64,000 bases of DNA from Phenylobacterium sp. (GCF_004799515.1 NZ_SSMX01000046.1:62001-126000), one strand, 5' to 3'; positions 7,347 through 16,267 are shown, numbered from the stretch's first letter. Notes: generated by a model from the sequence alone, not told the origin. A program made the numbers and translations.

Positions 7347-9383
7347 ATGCTCAAGCTCCTCGCGCTCAGCGCCTCCGCCATCGCCCTACTCGCCGCGGAC
7401 CCGGCCGGCGCCCAAGGGATCACACGCACCGACAGCTTCACCGCCGTGTTCGGCGGCAAGAACGTCGGCCACCTGATCGCCAAGACCACCGGCGACGTCA
7501 CGGTCATCGACTTCGACATCAAGAACAACGGCCGCGGCCCCACCGACGCCGAGGTCATCAAGTCCAACGCCGACGGCCTGCCGGTGGACTGGAAGATCGC
7601 CGGGGCCACCACCTTCGGCTCCAAGGTGTCCGAGGGCTTCCACCAGGAGGCCGGCAAGGCGCAGTGGGAGGACTCCACCGGCAAGGGCCAGGCCGCGATC
7701 GCCAAGCCCGGCCTCTACGTGGCCCAGGCCGGCAGCCCCTGGGGCGACGGCATCATCGCCAAACAGCTCCTGAAAGCCCCCAACATGACCATGGCCGCCC
7801 TGCCCGGCGGCACGCTCCGACTGGAGAAGGGCGAGACCCTGACCGTGCAGGGCGAAGGCGGGCCGCTGCAGGTCACCCGCTACGATCTGCTGGGCATCGA
7901 CCTGACGCCCACCACCCTGTTGCTCGACGCCAAGGGCGAGATGTTCGCCGAGGTCGACGCCTCCTCGATCATCGTGCGCAAGGGCTATGAGGGCGAGGAG
8001 GTGCGGCTGCGCAAGCTGGCCGCCGACTGGTCCGCCGCCCGCTTCGTCAACATGGAGAAGGAGGTCGCGCACCGCTACGCGGGGCCCGTGCGGATCCGGA
8101 ACGTCCGCCTGTTCGACCCCAAGACCTCCAGCCTGACCGGCCCGGTCTCGGTGGTGGTGCGCGGCAAGGAGATCGCCGCGGTCGAGCCCCTGGACAGCCC
8201 TCCCACGCCCGGCGAGGTCACCGTCGACGGCGCCGGCGGGACCCTGGTCGCCGGCTTCTACGAGATGCACGCCCACCTGGGCCAGGACGGGGCCCTGCTG
8301 AACCTGATCGCCGGCATCACCACCGTGCGCGACATGGGAAACGACAACGCCGTGCTGGACGAACTGATCCGGCGCATGGATGCGGGCGAGATCGGCGGCC
8401 CGCACGTGATCCGCTCGGGCTTCATCGAGGGCAAGAGCCCCTATTCCGCCAACAACGGCATCCTGGTGGACAACCAGCAGGCGGCCATCGACGCGGTGCG
8501 CTGGTACGGCGCGCGCGGCTACTGGCAGATCAAGATCTACAACTCCATGAACCCCGCCTGGGTGCCGGCCATGGCCAAGGAGGCGCACCTCCTGGGCATG
8601 CGGGTCGCCGGCCACGTCCCGGCCTTCTCCACCGCCGACGACATGATCCAGGCCGGCTATGACGAGATGACCCACATCAACCAGTTCATGCTGGGCTGGG
8701 TGATGACGCCGGGCGAGGACACCCGCACCCTGTTCCGCCTGACCGCGCTCAAGCGCCTGCCGGCCCTGGACCTCAACAGCCCCAAGGTGCAGCACACCAT
8801 CCAGATGATGGTCGACGGCAAGAAGGCGATCGACCCGACGCTCGGCATCCACGAGCAGTTGACCCAGAACCGCGACGGCCAGGTCCCGCCCGGCGCCGTC
8901 GACTACCTGGACCACATGCCGATCGGCTATCGGCGCGGCGCCATGAAGGCCTGGGTCGACACCTCCGCGCCCGGCGACGACAAGGCCTACCGCGAGGCCT
9001 TCGAGCAGATCCTGCGCACCACCAAGATGCTGCACGACCGCGGCGTCTTCATCGTCTTCGGCACCGACACCGGCGGGTCCTTCACCTACCACCGCGAGCT
9101 GGAGCTCTATCAGCGGGCCGGCTTCACCCCGGCTGAGATCGTCAAGCGCGCGACCTACGACTCCGCCAAGTACACCGGCCAGGACCAGCGCATGGGCTCC
9201 ATCGAGAAGGGCAAGCTGGCGGATTTCTTCCTGATCCCCGGGGATCCCACCCAGGACCTGAGGGCGATCAAGACCATCCGCATGGTGGTCAAGGACGGGA
9301 CCTTCTACTACCCGAGCGAGGTCTATCCGCACTTCGGCATCCAGCCGTTCACGACGGCGCCGGCGGTGACCCCCGCGCGCTAG
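7347..9383 (+). CDS. Exported amidohydrolase-superfamily metal-dependent hydrolase
   Basis: A 678-residue protein with a signal peptide (cleavage near AGAQG), a long N-terminal domain of about 230 residues resembling those of exported amidohydrolases, and a C-terminal TIM-barrel hydrolase. Metal-site elements are HAHLG (about residue 308), a lysine in QIKIYNS likely to be the carboxylated bridge, AGHVP, the MTHIN histidine and FGTDTGG. The family hydrolyses amide or C-N bonds in peptides, hydantoins or related compounds; the real substrate is unknown. The terminator just upstream implies its own promoter. Confidence 0.88.
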   Translation: MLKLLALSASAIALLAADPAGAQGITRTDSFTAVFGGKNVGHLIAKTTGDVTVIDFDIKNNGRGPTDAEVIKSNADGLPVDWKIAGATTFGSKVSEGFHQEAGKAQWEDSTGKGQAAIAKPGLYVAQAGSPWGDGIIAKQLLKAPNMTMAALPGGTLRLEKGETLTVQGEGGPLQVTRYDLLGIDLTPTTLLLDAKGEMFAEVDASSIIVRKGYEGEEVRLRKLAADWSAARFVNMEKEVAHRYAGPVRIRNVRLFDPKTSSLTGPVSVVVRGKEIAAVEPLDSPPTPGEVTVDGAGGTLVAGFYEMHAHLGQDGALLNLIAGITTVRDMGNDNAVLDELIRRMDAGEIGGPHVIRSGFIEGKSPYSANNGILVDNQQAAIDAVRWYGARGYWQIKIYNSMNPAWVPAMAKEAHLLGMRVAGHVPAFSTADDMIQAGYDEMTHINQFMLGWVMTPGEDTRTLFRLTALKRLPALDLNSPKVQHTIQMMVDGKKAIDPTLGIHEQLTQNRDGQVPPGAVDYLDHMPIGYRRGAMKAWVDTSAPGDDKAYREAFEQILRTTKMLHDRGVFIVFGTDTGGSFTYHRELELYQRAGFTPAEIVKRATYDSAKYTGQDQRMGSIEKGKLADFFLIPGDPTQDLRAIKTIRMVVKDGTFYYPSEVYPHFGIQPFTTAPAVTPAR

Positions 9384-9393
9384 GCCGCCAGGG

Positions 9394-9633
9394 CTAGGCC
9401 GCCGAGGACCCGCCGAAGTCGGTGTCGAACCGGAAGGTGATGCGCGAGTGGCCCAGGGCGGCGATGCGCTCCAGGGTGGAGGCGTCGTAGTGGCCGGCGG
9501 CGATGAAGGTGAAGTGGCTGGCGCCGCCCAGCTGCAGCAGGTCGCAGGCCAGCGCCGCGTCGACCTGCCGCGCATCCAGTTCGAGATTGACGCCCTGCCG
9601 GACCAAGGTCCGCAGGGCTAGGCCCGACAACAT
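9394..9633 (-). CDS. Small conserved-looking hypothetical protein
   Basis: A protein of about 79 residues with no recognised domain. It lacks transmembrane segments and reads as a small globular alpha/beta protein (VNLELDARQVDAALACDLL then FTFIAAGHYD). The ATG at 9633 was chosen for a GGGGAG ribosome site 11 bases upstream; GTG at 9639 or 9645 is also possible. It ends 10 bases from the convergent amidohydrolase stop. The coding call rests on a plausible protein and ribosome site and is not certain. Confidence 0.5.
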   Translation of the reverse strand: MLSGLALRTLVRQGVNLELDARQVDAALACDLLQLGGASHFTFIAAGHYDASTLERIAALGHSRITFRFDTDFGGSSAA

Positions 9634-9775
9634 ATCCACACGCACTCCCCGAGAAACGCCCCTTGACCCTAATGACGGCGGGCGGCGGACGTCGCCTCAT
9701 GACAACACCCGAGTGTGGCTCAGGTTCATGGCGTTCGTCGGGCGGCTCTGGGACGATCGTCGGGCGTTGCTGGCT

Positions 9776-10267
9776 TCAGAGTTCGAACATCGGGTCGGAC
9801 GCCTGGCGCTTGGCGCGGCGAGGCCGCTCCCACATGACGCCGGGATAGCCCTTCAGCGGCGCCAGGGGCTCACCGAGGTAGGTCCAGTCAGCCTGCTCGG
9901 CGAGGTTCATGTGATAGCGCGGCTCGCGCCCGGTGCGCCCGGCGAAGACGGCGCGCGGGATGTTGACCATGGTCGGCGCGCGGGCCCGCTCATAGAGCAT
10001 GGGCGTGCCGCAGCGGGCGCAGAAGCTGCGCGTGGTTCCGGCCCCGGCGTCCGTGTAGCGGGTCAGGTGCTCCTCGCCGGCCAGCCAGCGGAACCGGCTG
10101 CGGTAGCTGCCGACGTAGGTGGCGTAGGCGCAGCCCTGGGCCCGGCGGCTGGCCTCGGCGTGATCGTGCCAGGCCCAGCGCGCCGGGACGTCGATCTCCA
10201 GCTGCACGGCCCCGCAGGCGCAGGCGCCGGCCGACTGGACCGCGGAGGCTTTGCGCGCGCCTGGCAT
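9776..10267 (-). CDS. GFA-like protein lacking part of the zinc-binding cysteines
   Basis: A 163-residue GFA-fold protein. The first site (CACG) and the last (CARC) are present, but the middle CHCxxC motif is replaced by DHAEAS before RRAQG, so three of the usual cysteines are missing while the helix context is kept. This would remove one of the two zinc sites. The ATG at 10267 has a GGGGAA ribosome site 8 bases upstream; a longer in-frame start at 10330 lacks one. It may be a non-catalytic or altered-activity branch of the family. The intact paralogue is at 454-954. Confidence 0.8.
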   Translation of the reverse strand: MPGARKASAVQSAGACACGAVQLEIDVPARWAWHDHAEASRRAQGCAYATYVGSYRSRFRWLAGEEHLTRYTDAGAGTTRSFCARCGTPMLYERARAPTMVNIPRAVFAGRTGREPRYHMNLAEQADWTYLGEPLAPLKGYPGVMWERPRRAKRQASDPMFEL

Positions 10268-10468
10268 GCGTTTGGTTCCCCTTTCCAAAGCCAGATCACG
10301 GGGTCGTGCGGATAGCCCCGCAATCGTCACCTAATGACCTCAATTACATCACGTTTCAGTATGGCGAGCGGTCGGCGGGCGCCTATGTCTAGTGATGCCC
10401 GTTGTGACGCGGGCCAGTTCGACCGTTGGCCATAGTGACCCTCGGCCTCTGGAATATAGGAGGTCCCT

Positions 10469-10891
10469 TTGAAATCGATCTTGAAACCCATTCTCGGCGC
10501 CTTGGCCGGCGCAGCGTTGATCGCCGCTCCTGTCGCGGCGAGCGCCCAGCACGCCGGCGGCCACGGTGGCGGCGGCTTCCATGGCGGCGGTGGCTTCCAT
10601 GGCGGCGGTGGCTTCCGCGGTGGTGGTTTCCACGGCGGCTACTATGGCGGCGGCTTCCGTGGCGCGCCCTTCGTCGGCGGCTTCGGCCTGGGCCTCGCCC
10701 TCGGCGCCTACCCCTGGTACGGCTACGGCTACCCCGCCTACGGCTACTACGGGCCGGACTACCCCGCCGACCCTGGCTACTACGGCTACGATGCGGGCCC
10801 GCCGCCCGCGGCTGCTAACGGACCGCAAGCCGCTTGCGGCAACTGGTCCTGGAACGCCTCGCGGGGGCAGTATGACTGGGTCCCCTGCTAA
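10469..10891 (+). CDS. Exported Gly/His-rich small protein
   Basis: A 140-residue protein starting with TTG directly behind a near-perfect ribosome site (AGGAGGT at 10458-10464). A signal peptide (cleavage near ASAQ) is followed by GGGGFHGGGGF-type repeats, then a PWYGYGYPAYGYYG segment, and a short C-terminal Cys-bounded element CGNWSWNASRGQYDWVPC. The two cysteines could form a disulfide. The family resembles glycine-rich envelope proteins common in Caulobacterales; no function can be assigned. The His/Gly repeats could bind metal. Confidence 0.78.
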   Translation: MKSILKPILGALAGAALIAAPVAASAQHAGGHGGGGFHGGGGFHGGGGFRGGGFHGGYYGGGFRGAPFVGGFGLGLALGAYPWYGYGYPAYGYYGPDYPADPGYYGYDAGPPPAAANGPQAACGNWSWNASRGQYDWVPC

Positions 10892-11028
10892 CTAGTCCCG
10901 TGTCCGACGCCCGCGTGTCGGCGGATCGCGCATCCTGGAGAGGGATGCCGGTCCGCGGCGGCGGGCGCATCGATTCCCTGACCGCCCTGATCGCTTGACC
11001 TGAGGGTCGACGCCGCCGACGAAGCGGC

Positions 11029-11691
11029 ATGATCCCCGCCACCGCCCAGGGCCGCCGCGACTTCATCGTCGCCAACACGCGCGCCCAGCGGCCGCCGCAC
11101 GTCCCCGAGATCGAGCTGCATCTCGCCGACGAGATCACCCCCATCTGGAAACTGACCGAAGAGGCCCTGGAGGAGATCGGCCTGCCGCCGCCCTTCTGGG
11201 CCTTCGCCTGGGCCGGCGGCCAGGCCCTGGCGCGCTACCTGCTGGACCATCCCGGAACCGTCGCCGGCAAGCGGGTGATCGACTTCGCCGCCGGCTCCGG
11301 CCTGGTCGGGATCGCCGCCATGAAGGCCGGCGCGGAGGAGGCGCTGTGCGCCGACATCGACGTCTTCTGCGAGGCCGCCGTGGCGTTGAACGCCCAGGCC
11401 AACGGCGTCGCCTGCGGCTTCACGGACACGGACCTGCTGGACAGTGCTCCGCCCGCCTGGGCCGACGTCGTCCTGGCCGGCGACATCTGTTACGAGAAGC
11501 CGCTGGCCGAGCGGGTGATCGCCTGGCTGGGCGTGGCGCGGCGACAGGGGGCGGTCGTGCTGATCGGCGATCCCGGCCGCAGCTATTTCCCCCGCACGGG
11601 CCTAACCAGGCTGGCGGAGTACCAGGTGCCGACCACGCGCGAGCTCGAGGACATGGCGGTGAAGAAGACCGCGGTCTGGGCCCTGCCTTGA
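11029..11691 (+). CDS. Class I SAM-dependent protein methyltransferase (ETFB lysine methyltransferase/METTL20-like)
   Basis: A 220-residue cytoplasmic methyltransferase. Motif I is VIDFAAGSGLVGIAA and is preceded by PPFWAFAWAGGQALARYLLDHP, a signature of the group that includes the lysine methyltransferase of the electron-transfer flavoprotein beta subunit and its bacterial homologues; post-I is ADID. The alphaproteobacterial homologues known from the literature methylate ETF-beta, so that is the likely target, but it is inferred from family resemblance only. The stop codon lies inside a 14-base tandem repeat that runs into the next gene's leader. Confidence 0.82.
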   Translation: MIPATAQGRRDFIVANTRAQRPPHVPEIELHLADEITPIWKLTEEALEEIGLPPPFWAFAWAGGQALARYLLDHPGTVAGKRVIDFAAGSGLVGIAAMKAGAEEALCADIDVFCEAAVALNAQANGVACGFTDTDLLDSAPPAWADVVLAGDICYEKPLAERVIAWLGVARRQGAVVLIGDPGRSYFPRTGLTRLAEYQVPTTRELEDMAVKKTAVWALP

Positions 11692-11721
11692 GCCTCGTTC
11701 CTTGAGCCTCCTTCCTTGAGC
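11686..11721 (+). repeat. 14-base tandem repeat across the methyltransferase stop codon
   Basis: CCTTGAGCCTCGTT (11686-11699), CCTTGAGCCTCCTT (11700-11713) and a partial CCTTGAGC (11714-11721) run in tandem. The first unit contains the methyltransferase TGA. Copy-number change would leave the protein unaltered and change only the 38-base gap to the next gene. Confidence 0.7.
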
Positions 11722-11729
11722 ATGCGCCG

Positions 11730-12569
11730 GTGACCGCCGTCCCGCCGCTGGTCGTGGCGATGGTGCTGGGCGCGGCCCTGCTGCACGCCGCCTGGAACGC
11801 CATGCTGCGCAGCGGCGCCGACCGGCTGTGGTCGGTCACCGTGATGTGCGCGGTGGGCGCGGCGGCCTGCGCGGCGGCGACGCCCTTCCTGCCCCTGCCG
11901 GCGCCCGCCGCCTGGCCCTACGCCGGGCTCTCGGCCCTGCTGCAGGTCGGCTACTGCCTGTTCCTGGTCAGCGCCTATGAGAAGGGCGAGCTGGGACAGG
12001 TCTATCCCGTCGCCCGCGGGACCGCGCCGCTGCTGGTGGCGATCGGCGCGGCGGTGTTCGCCGGCGAGCGCCTGGCGCCGCAGGCCATCGCCGGACTCGC
12101 CCTGATCTCCGGCGGCATCGTGGCCTTGAGCCTCGGCAAGGACCGCCTGGGCCTGGCCGCCATGCGCGACGCCCTGATCACCGGGGTGTTCATCGCCGGC
12201 TACATGGTGACCGACGGGGTCGGCGTGCGGCTGTCGGGCCACGCGCTGTCCTACTTCGCCTGGATGACGCTGGCGCAGGGCCTGCCCATGCCGCTGGTCT
12301 ATCTGGCGATCCGCAAGCGCTTTCCGCCCCTGCGGCCCGACGCCGACACCCTGAAGGCGGTCGGCGGCGGGATCATGGGCCTCACCGCCTATGGCGTCGT
12401 GGTCTGGGCGCTGTCGCGAGCGCCCATGGCCAAGGTGTCGGGCCTGCGCGAGACCGCCATCCTGTTCGCCGCCATCATCGGGGCGGTGTTCCTGAAGGAG
12501 CGCTTCACCCTGCGCCGAGGCGTCTGCGCCCTGACGATCTCGGTGGGTGCGATCCTGCTGGCCGGCTAG
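11730..12569 (+). CDS. EamA/DMT-family membrane permease
   Basis: A 279-residue integral membrane protein with about ten hydrophobic segments arranged as two EamA halves, the drug/metabolite transporter superfamily architecture. It starts with HAAWNAMLRSG and contains the GQVYPVARGTAPLLVA and MAKVSGLRETAILFAAIIG segments typical of the family near each half. Likely an inner-membrane metabolite exporter; substrate unknown. GTG start at 11730, 38 bases after the methyltransferase, probably cotranscribed. Its last four bases overlap the convergent OsmC gene. Confidence 0.85.
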   Translation: MTAVPPLVVAMVLGAALLHAAWNAMLRSGADRLWSVTVMCAVGAAACAAATPFLPLPAPAAWPYAGLSALLQVGYCLFLVSAYEKGELGQVYPVARGTAPLLVAIGAAVFAGERLAPQAIAGLALISGGIVALSLGKDRLGLAAMRDALITGVFIAGYMVTDGVGVRLSGHALSYFAWMTLAQGLPMPLVYLAIRKRFPPLRPDADTLKAVGGGIMGLTAYGVVVWALSRAPMAKVSGLRETAILFAAIIGAVFLKERFTLRRGVCALTISVGAILLAG

Positions 12570-12991
12570 GCCTCGAGCTGGGCGTCCAGGGTGATCTCGG
12601 CGTTCAGCACCTTGGAGACCGGGCAGTTCTGTTCGGCGCCCCTGGCGATCTCCTGGAACTTGGCGTCATCGACGCCTGGGATCTTGGCCCGCAGCGTCAG
12701 CGCCGACTTGCTGATCTTGAAGCCAGCGCCGTCCGGATCGAGGGAGACCTGCGCCTCGGTGCGCAGCTCCAGCGCCGTCAGGCCCGCCTGCTGCAGGGCG
12801 AAGGCCACCGCCATGGTGAAGCACCCCGCATGGGCCGCGGCGATCAGCTCCTCGGGATTGGTGCCGGGCTGGTCCTCGAACCGCGTCTTGAAGCTGTAGG
12901 GCGTGGCGTTCAGCACCGTCGACTGGGTGGTGAGATCGCCGGTCCCGTCGCGGCCCGTGCCGCGCCACACCGCGTTCGCCTTGCGGATCAT
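12566..12991 (-). CDS. OsmC-family peroxiredoxin-like protein
   Basis: A 141-residue protein of the OsmC/Ohr fold. The two catalytic cysteines are visible in HAGCFTM (about residue 56) and EQNCPVSK (about residue 121), with TNPEELIAAAHA before the first. Members reduce organic hydroperoxides in the cytoplasm; the OsmC rather than Ohr subtype is suggested by TNPEELIAAAHAGCF. The ATG is preceded by GGAGG with good spacing. It overlaps the end of the EamA gene tail to tail. Confidence 0.88.
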   Translation of the reverse strand: MIRKANAVWRGTGRDGTGDLTTQSTVLNATPYSFKTRFEDQPGTNPEELIAAAHAGCFTMAVAFALQQAGLTALELRTEAQVSLDPDGAGFKISKSALTLRAKIPGVDDAKFQEIARGAEQNCPVSKVLNAEITLDAQLEA

Positions 12992-13130
12992 CCTGAACCT
13001 CCATGGGTTGCCTTGCGCCTAGCTAGGGAGGCGGCCCGCGCCGCGCCACCTCATTTCCACGACAACGCCCTCGACTCCCGTCGAACGCCGATTTAAGCTG
13101 GAACAAACGGGCAACTTCTGGAGCGGCGAG

Positions 13131-13472
13131 ATGCGCGAGGACGGCAAGATCGACTATGTGGAGCTGCCCGGCGGCGACCTGACGGCGACCAAGGCCTTCT
13201 ATGGTCAGGCGTTCGGCTGGGCCTTCACCGACTACGGCCCGGCCTATGCGGCGATGAGCGAGGGGCTGGACGGCGGCTTCAACGCCGACGCCTCGGACCA
13301 GGCGGCCAAGCCCCTGGTGATCCTCTACGCCCACGACCTGGAGGCCATGGAGGCCAGGGTGCGCGAGGCCGGCGGCGGCGTGGTGCGCCCGATCTTCACC
13401 TTCCCCGGCGGCCGGAGGTTCCACTTCACCGACCCCAGCGGCAACGAACTGGCGGTCTGGAGCGAGAGCTAA
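13131..13472 (+). CDS. VOC/glyoxalase-fold protein
   Basis: A 113-residue single-domain vicinal oxygen chelate protein. It has the typical start IDYVELPGGDLTATKAFYGQAFGW and the end FHFTDPSGNELAVW. Related proteins act as lyases, dioxygenases or resistance proteins; this subgroup is usually uncharacterised. The canonical first-strand metal histidine is replaced (YVELP rather than xHxxxP), so enzyme activity is doubtful. Separate leader of about 130 bases from the divergent OsmC gene. Confidence 0.8.
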   Translation: MREDGKIDYVELPGGDLTATKAFYGQAFGWAFTDYGPAYAAMSEGLDGGFNADASDQAAKPLVILYAHDLEAMEARVREAGGGVVRPIFTFPGGRRFHFTDPSGNELAVWSES

Positions 13473-13539
13473 CGTCCCGGTTGTAGGACTCTTTTCATCG
13501 CTCAGCGGCTAGCTCAGAGTGAGGTCCGGGGGGACGAGG

Positions 13540-14799
13540 ATGAAGCTGCTCAATTCGGCCTTGGCGGCCTTGGCTATCTCTGTCTGCTCGCCAGCTTTGG
13601 GGTGGGCGGAAATCCCTACGCCGGCCGTCGTGACTGTCCCGGCTCTCCCACCGGAGTCCAAGCCGAAGCCCGTCGCGCTCGCGCGCGCCAAGGCTCAGAT
13701 CGCAGATAACCTCATGGTCGGTTACATTGAGGCGGGCATCGTCTGCATCCGGCCACAGGTCTACATACCGTGGAAGCAGGTTTCACCGAACTTCTCACGG
13801 CTGAAGGACATCTTCGGTGAGGAGTTGAAGGCGGCGGGCTTCAAGCCAGATTCCGATCCAGGCAATCTGTTTCCCGACCAGGAAGCTTCGCTGACCGATC
13901 TCCAGGTCGGAGCCCTCTTCAAATCGGCTGACGTCGACATCTGCAAGACGACGTTCCACCTCACGCAAACCGTCCGGGTTGAAATCGAGTGGCAGGTCTA
14001 TTCGACCTTGCGACGCGAGGTAGTCGCTACCTTAGTGACCCACGAGGGCGCCCAGAAGATCAGAAACGCAACCGACTCCCAGGAAGGTCGCACCGTCTAT
14101 CAGGAAGCGTTCGCCGCAAACGTACGCAGCCTCCTGTCCAACGAGACATTCCGAAAGATCGTGACCGGGCCGGCCGAAGCTGCGCCGAGCGCGGTCGTGG
14201 CGGCCGCGGCAAAGACCCCGATCGTATTGTCCGGCGCGACGACACGCCCGACGTCGATCCCCGACGCCGTCGGCTCGGTCGTCACGATATTCGCCGGATC
14301 GGCGTTCGGGAGCGGCGTCCTGGTCTCGTCGGACGGCTACCTGCTGACCAACCATCACGTGGTCGGCGAGATGCCCGAGGTGCGGATCCGTTGGTCGGAC
14401 GGCTTCGAGACGACGGGCCGTGTCGTCCGCTCTGACAAGCGCCGCGACGTCGCGTTGGTGAAGACGGAGCCTCGAGGCCGCACCGCGCTGGCGCTGAATA
14501 GAACGGTCCCGCCCGCGGGGACCCCTGTCTACGCGGTCGGCGCGCCACTTGATCCCCACCTCCAAAGCACCGTTACGCGCGGCATCGTATCGGCCCAGCG
14601 CATCGTCGATGGCTTCAGCTTCATCCAGAGCGATACGCCGGTGACCCACGGCAACAGCGGCGGCCCGTTACTGGATGAGCATGGCGCGGTCATCGGGCTG
14701 ACAGACTGGGGCGTGCCCGCCGAGAAGGGATCGTCGCTGAACTTCTTCATCCCTATTGGCGACGCCCTCGACTTCCTGGCGCTGAAGGGCGGCGGCTAG
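13540..14799 (+). CDS. Exported trypsin-like (HtrA-type) serine protease with a novel N-terminal domain
   Basis: A 419-residue protein. A signal peptide (cleavage near GWAEI) is followed by an unrecognised domain of about 190 residues, then a Pro/Ala linker and a trypsin-like domain. The triad is H273 (TNHHV), D303 (RRDVALV) and S373 (GNSGGP). No PDZ domain follows, unlike DegP/DegQ, whose PDZ domains confer chaperone and sensing roles. The ATG at 13540 has a GGGGGA ribosome site. Base composition in the N-terminal half is lower than its neighbours (my hand count of 13681-13800 gives 70 G/C of 120). It is followed by a Tat-dependent peptidase gene on the same strand. Confidence 0.85.
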   Translation: MKLLNSALAALAISVCSPALGWAEIPTPAVVTVPALPPESKPKPVALARAKAQIADNLMVGYIEAGIVCIRPQVYIPWKQVSPNFSRLKDIFGEELKAAGFKPDSDPGNLFPDQEASLTDLQVGALFKSADVDICKTTFHLTQTVRVEIEWQVYSTLRREVVATLVTHEGAQKIRNATDSQEGRTVYQEAFAANVRSLLSNETFRKIVTGPAEAAPSAVVAAAAKTPIVLSGATTRPTSIPDAVGSVVTIFAGSAFGSGVLVSSDGYLLTNHHVVGEMPEVRIRWSDGFETTGRVVRSDKRRDVALVKTEPRGRTALALNRTVPPAGTPVYAVGAPLDPHLQSTVTRGIVSAQRIVDGFSFIQSDTPVTHGNSGGPLLDEHGAVIGLTDWGVPAEKGSSLNFFIPIGDALDFLALKGGG

Positions 14800-14872
14800 G
14801 AACACCGTCTAGGGTCCGGGCTGCGACTCAACCCACAGTCTCGCTTAGGTTCACTGAAACAAGGGGCCGCCG

Positions 14873-16129
14873 ATGCGCCGCCGCGCCTTCCTGACCGCCG
14901 CCGCGGGGCTCGCGGCCTCGTCGGCCTTTGCCCTGCCCGGCCTGGCCCGCGCCGCCGCCGCGCCGGCGGGCGAGCTCAAGTCCATGACCGGCGGGGCCAA
15001 GCCGATCTCCGTCGAGGAACGCCGGCAGCGGATCGGGCGGCTGCAGCGGGCGATGGCCGACCAGGGCGTGGGCGCCATGATCATGGAGTCCGGCTCCAGC
15101 CTCGACTACTTCACCGGCGTCCAGTGGCATCGCTCCGAGCGCACAACCGCCGCGGTGATCCCGGTGAAGGGCGAGACGGTGATCGTCACCCCGGCCTTCG
15201 AGGAGCCCTCGGTGCGCGAGACCCTGGCGGTCGGCGGCGACGTGCGGCCCTGGGACGAGCACGAGAGCCCCTTCGCCCGCATCGTCCAGGCGCTGAAGGA
15301 CCGCGGCGTCAATTCCGGGCCGATCGCCTTTGAGTCCACCACGCGCCTGTTCATCGTCGACGGGGTGCGCGAGGCCGGCGGCGGGGCCTACAGCGTGGTC
15401 TCCGGCGACGCCCTGGTGAAGGGCGTGCGGCTGATCAAGACGCCGGCCGAACTGGGGCTGATGCAGACCGCCAATGACGTGACGCTGGCCGCCCTGCGCC
15501 ACGTCCACGCCAACGTCCACGTCGGCATGACGCCGGGCGAGATCGGCGCCTTGATGGACGGCGCCACCGTGAAGCTCGGCGGCGCGCCGGAGTTCGCCCT
15601 GGTGCTGATCAACGAGGCCAGCGCCTATCCGCACGGCAGCCACCAGCCGCAGACCCTGCGCGAAGGCTCGGTGATCCTGATGGACGTGGGCTGCACCGTG
15701 CACGGCTACCAGTCGGACATCTCGCGCACCTGGGTGATGGGGACGCCCACACCCAAGCAGCGCAAGGTCTGGGACACGGTGAAGAAGGGCCAGGAGATCG
15801 CGCTGGCCACCGCCCGGCTGGGAACGCCGGTGGGCGCCATCGACGACGCCGTGCGCGCCTACTACGAGAAGGAAGGCTGGGGCCCAGGCTACCACCTGCC
15901 GGGCCTTTCACACCGCACCGGCCACGGCATCGGCCTGGACGGCCACGAGCCGCCCTATCTGGTGCACGGCGATGCGACGCCGCTCGCGCCCGGCATGTGC
16001 TTCTCCGACGAGCCCGGCATCTACATCCCCGGCGAGTTCGGGATCCGGCTGGAGGACTGCTGGCATATGACCGCCGAGGGGCCGAAGCTGTTTACCCCGT
16101 TGGCGCGGTCCCCGGAGGATCCCATCTAG
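14873..16129 (+). CDS. Tat-exported M24 metallopeptidase (Xaa-Pro aminopeptidase-like)
   Basis: A 418-residue protein beginning with MRRRAFLTAAAGLAASSAFA, a twin-arginine signal. The pita-bread M24 domain has the five metal ligands in order: the two Asp of MDVGCTVHGYQSDISR, the His of HRTGHGIGLDGHE, and the two Glu of DEPGIYIPGEFGIRLED. An N-terminal creatinase-like domain precedes it. Such enzymes remove N-terminal residues before proline; Tat export implies folding with metal in the cytoplasm before action in the periplasm. Preceded by 73 bases from the protease gene. Confidence 0.9.
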   Translation: MRRRAFLTAAAGLAASSAFALPGLARAAAAPAGELKSMTGGAKPISVEERRQRIGRLQRAMADQGVGAMIMESGSSLDYFTGVQWHRSERTTAAVIPVKGETVIVTPAFEEPSVRETLAVGGDVRPWDEHESPFARIVQALKDRGVNSGPIAFESTTRLFIVDGVREAGGGAYSVVSGDALVKGVRLIKTPAELGLMQTANDVTLAALRHVHANVHVGMTPGEIGALMDGATVKLGGAPEFALVLINEASAYPHGSHQPQTLREGSVILMDVGCTVHGYQSDISRTWVMGTPTPKQRKVWDTVKKGQEIALATARLGTPVGAIDDAVRAYYEKEGWGPGYHLPGLSHRTGHGIGLDGHEPPYLVHGDATPLAPGMCFSDEPGIYIPGEFGIRLEDCWHMTAEGPKLFTPLARSPEDPI

Positions 16130-16162
16130 GCAAATCGCCCCTAAATGGCCCCCAAAAGGCCT

Positions 16163-16178
16163 CGGGCGTAAACGCCCG
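16163..16178. other. Short perfect stem-loop between the M24 peptidase and a kinase gene
   Basis: CGGGCGTAAACGCCCG forms a 6-bp GC-rich stem with a 4-base loop 34 bases after the M24 stop. No T-run follows, so it is a weak terminator candidate; a protein-binding palindrome is equally possible. Two CATGTTT copies follow at about 16184 and 16206. Confidence 0.35.
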
Positions 16179-16267
16179 TACACCATGTTTGTTGACGGCA
16201 TCTATACATGTTTGGCCGCTCCATGGAGCGACGGTTGAGGGGGGCTCCTTGATCGGAGGCCCTAGGT

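Noticed and set aside
7386-9575. Long leftward frame opposite the amidohydrolase
   Set aside because: Shadow frame: repetitive His/Val/Asp/Gly composition, no motif, and no ribosome site.
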